Below are positions 62,889-64,000 of a stretch of 64,000 nucleotides of DNA, one piece after another. How positions within the stretch are numbered: position 1 is the first letter of the stretch; the number at the start of each line of letters is the position of its first letter. The stretch comes from Lawsonibacter hominis (GTDB taxonomy: Bacteria; Bacillota; Clostridia; Oscillospirales; Oscillospiraceae), in the NCBI RefSeq assembly GCF_014287895.1, contig NZ_JACOPP010000001.1, forward strand, positions 248,001 to 312,000. The letters are read 5' to 3'. The notes under the pieces were generated by a model. The model was not told the DNA's origin, did not search any database, and saw only the letters and a list, made by a program, of their open reading frames with translations. A program made the translations under genes and the position numbers.

Positions 62889-64000
62889 TTACTTCAGCTC
62901 CGCAATCGTCACGCCGTCCTCGCCCTCTCCGTAGCGGCCGGGACGGAAGGATTTGACGTAGCGGCTGCGCTTGAGGTGCTCCCGCACGGCCTTTCGCACC
63001 GCGCCGGTGCCCTTGCCGTGGATGATGCGCACCTCATTCAGTTTGCCCAGCACCGCGTTGTCCAGGAACAGATCCAGCGCGCCGACGGCCTCGTCGGTCA
63101 TCATGCCCCGCAGATCCACCTCCGGAGAGGCCCCCAGGGTGCGCAGCTTGTGCTCCGCCCGCTGGATCAGCTTTTGGGCCTGCTTCCGGGTCTCGCCCTC
63201 CACGACCCGCACCTCATCCTGCTTGGCCGTGATGTTCAAGATCCCCGCCTGCAGCTGCAGGGAGCCGTCCTTATTCACGGCGAGCACCGCGGCCTGGGTC
63301 CCCATCTTCACCAGCTCCACCGTATCTCCAGCCCGGGCCGGACGGGTGGGGGGCGGCGCGGGCTCCTCGGGCCGCCGGCCCAGCTTTCCCTCCGCCTCGT
63401 TGAGTCGGCGGCGCAGGGCGGAGCGCTCGTCGTTGACAGCCTGCCAGTCTTCCTCTTTCCGCTGGCGGCGGCGCATTTCGTTGAGCTGCTGAAACACCTG
63501 GTCGGCCGTGCCGCGGGCCTCGTCCAGGATGGCGCGGGCCTCCGCCTGGGCCTTTTCCACGGCCCTGGCCCGCTCGGCCTCCAGCTTGGCCCGGTACTCC
63601 CGGATGGTCCTGGAGGATTCCTCCATCTCCCGCCGCAGCCGCCGGGCCTCGTCCTTCTCGCGCTCCATCTGCTGGCGCTGTTCGTCCAGCTGTGTGAGCA
63701 CATCTTCAAAGCGCACGTTCTCCGCATCGACCCGCTGGGCGGCCTTCTGGATGACCTCACGCGGCAGGCCCAGCCGCTCCGAGATGGCAAACGCGTTGGA
63801 TTTGCCGGGGATCCCGATCAGCAGCCGGTAGGTGGGCTCCAGCGTCTCCACATTGAATTCGCAGGAGGCGTTTTCCACGCCGGGCGTGGTCATGGCGTAT
63901 ACCTTCAGTTCGGCATAGTGGGTGGTGGCGGCCACCAGGGCGCCCAGCGCCCGGGCGCTCTCGATGATGGCGGCAGCCAGCGCCGCGCCTTCGACCGGAT
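62889..64000 (-). CDS. mutS2: MutS2 (C-terminal part, 5' end beyond window)
   Basis: The visible 370 codons cover the end of the ATPase domain (PVEGAALAAAIIESARALGA, THYAELKVYA), the coiled-coil arm (about 110 residues, rich in Glu/Arg) and the C-terminal Smr nuclease domain (VDLRGMMTDEAVGALDLFLDNA, IIHGKGTGAVRKAV). The frame is open to the right edge, where Walker motifs would lie. MutS2 acts in recombination suppression and, in some Firmicutes, in rescue of collided ribosomes. It is not a mismatch-repair MutS. Confidence 0.93.
   Translation of the reverse strand, partial: PVEGAALAAAIIESARALGALVAATTHYAELKVYAMTTPGVENASCEFNVETLEPTYRLLIGIPGKSNAFAISERLGLPREVIQKAAQRVDAENVRFEDVLTQLDEQRQQMEREKDEARRLRREMEESSRTIREYRAKLEAERARAVEKAQAEARAILDEARGTADQVFQQLNEMRRRQRKEEDWQAVNDERSALRRRLNEAEGKLGRRPEEPAPPPTRPARAGDTVELVKMGTQAAVLAVNKDGSLQLQAGILNITAKQDEVRVVEGETRKQAQKLIQRAEHKLRTLGASPEVDLRGMMTDEAVGALDLFLDNAVLGKLNEVRIIHGKGTGAVRKAVREHLKRSRYVKSFRPGRYGEGEDGVTIAELK

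Overview
This 64 kb window is GC-rich DNA from a low-redundancy Firmicute genome. A meso-diaminopimelate-type MurE (DNPR motif), an mraZ-to-ftsZ division cluster with a PASTA-type PBP, HPr with both His15 and Ser46, DUF4358 lipoproteins, SLH-anchored surface proteins and butyrate-type fermentation genes (ptb, buk, thiolase) all point to an anaerobic gut Clostridium relative. Oscillospiraceae of the Flavonifractor/Pseudoflavonifractor/Intestinimonas kind fit best; this is inference from gene content. No tRNA, rRNA or CRISPR array was seen.

Layout. (1) 1-7.3 kb: the end of a mobile region. It holds a giant 'large polyvalent' phage/ICE protein that runs off the left edge, a small companion gene, a 5'-truncated IS3-family transposase and decayed DNA. 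(2) 7.3-35.4 kb: an accessory catabolic island. On the minus strand lie an MBL hydrolase, a sigma-54 enhancer-binding regulator, a full Liv-type ABC importer, three glycyl-radical-enzyme (GRE) homologues with one radical-SAM activase, two MFS carriers, a creatinase-like pita-bread hydrolase, phosphotransbutyrylase, butyrate kinase, a 3-hydroxyacid dehydrogenase, an SDR plus an SDR pseudoenzyme, and a beta-keto acid cleavage enzyme (BKACE). A divergent plus-strand operon carries thiolase, cupin and SDR, and a TetR regulator faces the first GRE. (3) 35.4-42.1 kb: an XRE regulator, a membrane-bound dCache/LuxR regulator with an orphan solute-binding lipoprotein, then a plus-strand surface set (zinc-ribbon proteins and a fibro-slime/SLH protein). 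(4) 42.1-56.4 kb: the dcw cell-wall/division cluster. (5) 56.4-64 kb: housekeeping genes coaD, rsmD, uvrC, a transglutaminase lipoprotein, a VanW protein, HPr and mutS2 (cut by the right edge).

Main discovery. All three GRE homologues carry Thr where the radical-bearing Gly should be: RV-[A/S]-T-Y-S-A-[F/Y]-F instead of RVxGYxxxF. The codons differ (ACC, ACC, ACT), the flanking motif is intact, the thiyl-radical Cys is kept and a complete activase is encoded alongside. The Glu that follows this Cys in the GRE dehydratases/lyases (GCVE) is replaced as well (GCHNP, GCNSP). This looks like a separate clade that either uses a non-glycyl backbone radical or has been repurposed.

How the genes may work together (inference). 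The Liv importer and MFS carriers bring in or export a substrate. The GRE-like proteins and the creatinase-like hydrolase transform it to a beta-hydroxy acid. The dehydrogenase/SDR pair oxidises that to a beta-keto acid, BKACE or thiolase splits it with acetyl-CoA or CoA, and Ptb-Buk makes ATP. Three clear -24/-12 promoters, one with an upstream 30-bp palindrome, tie the downstream genes to sigma-54 control; the regulator at 8.0-9.6 kb is the only enhancer-binding protein in the window and the natural candidate activator.
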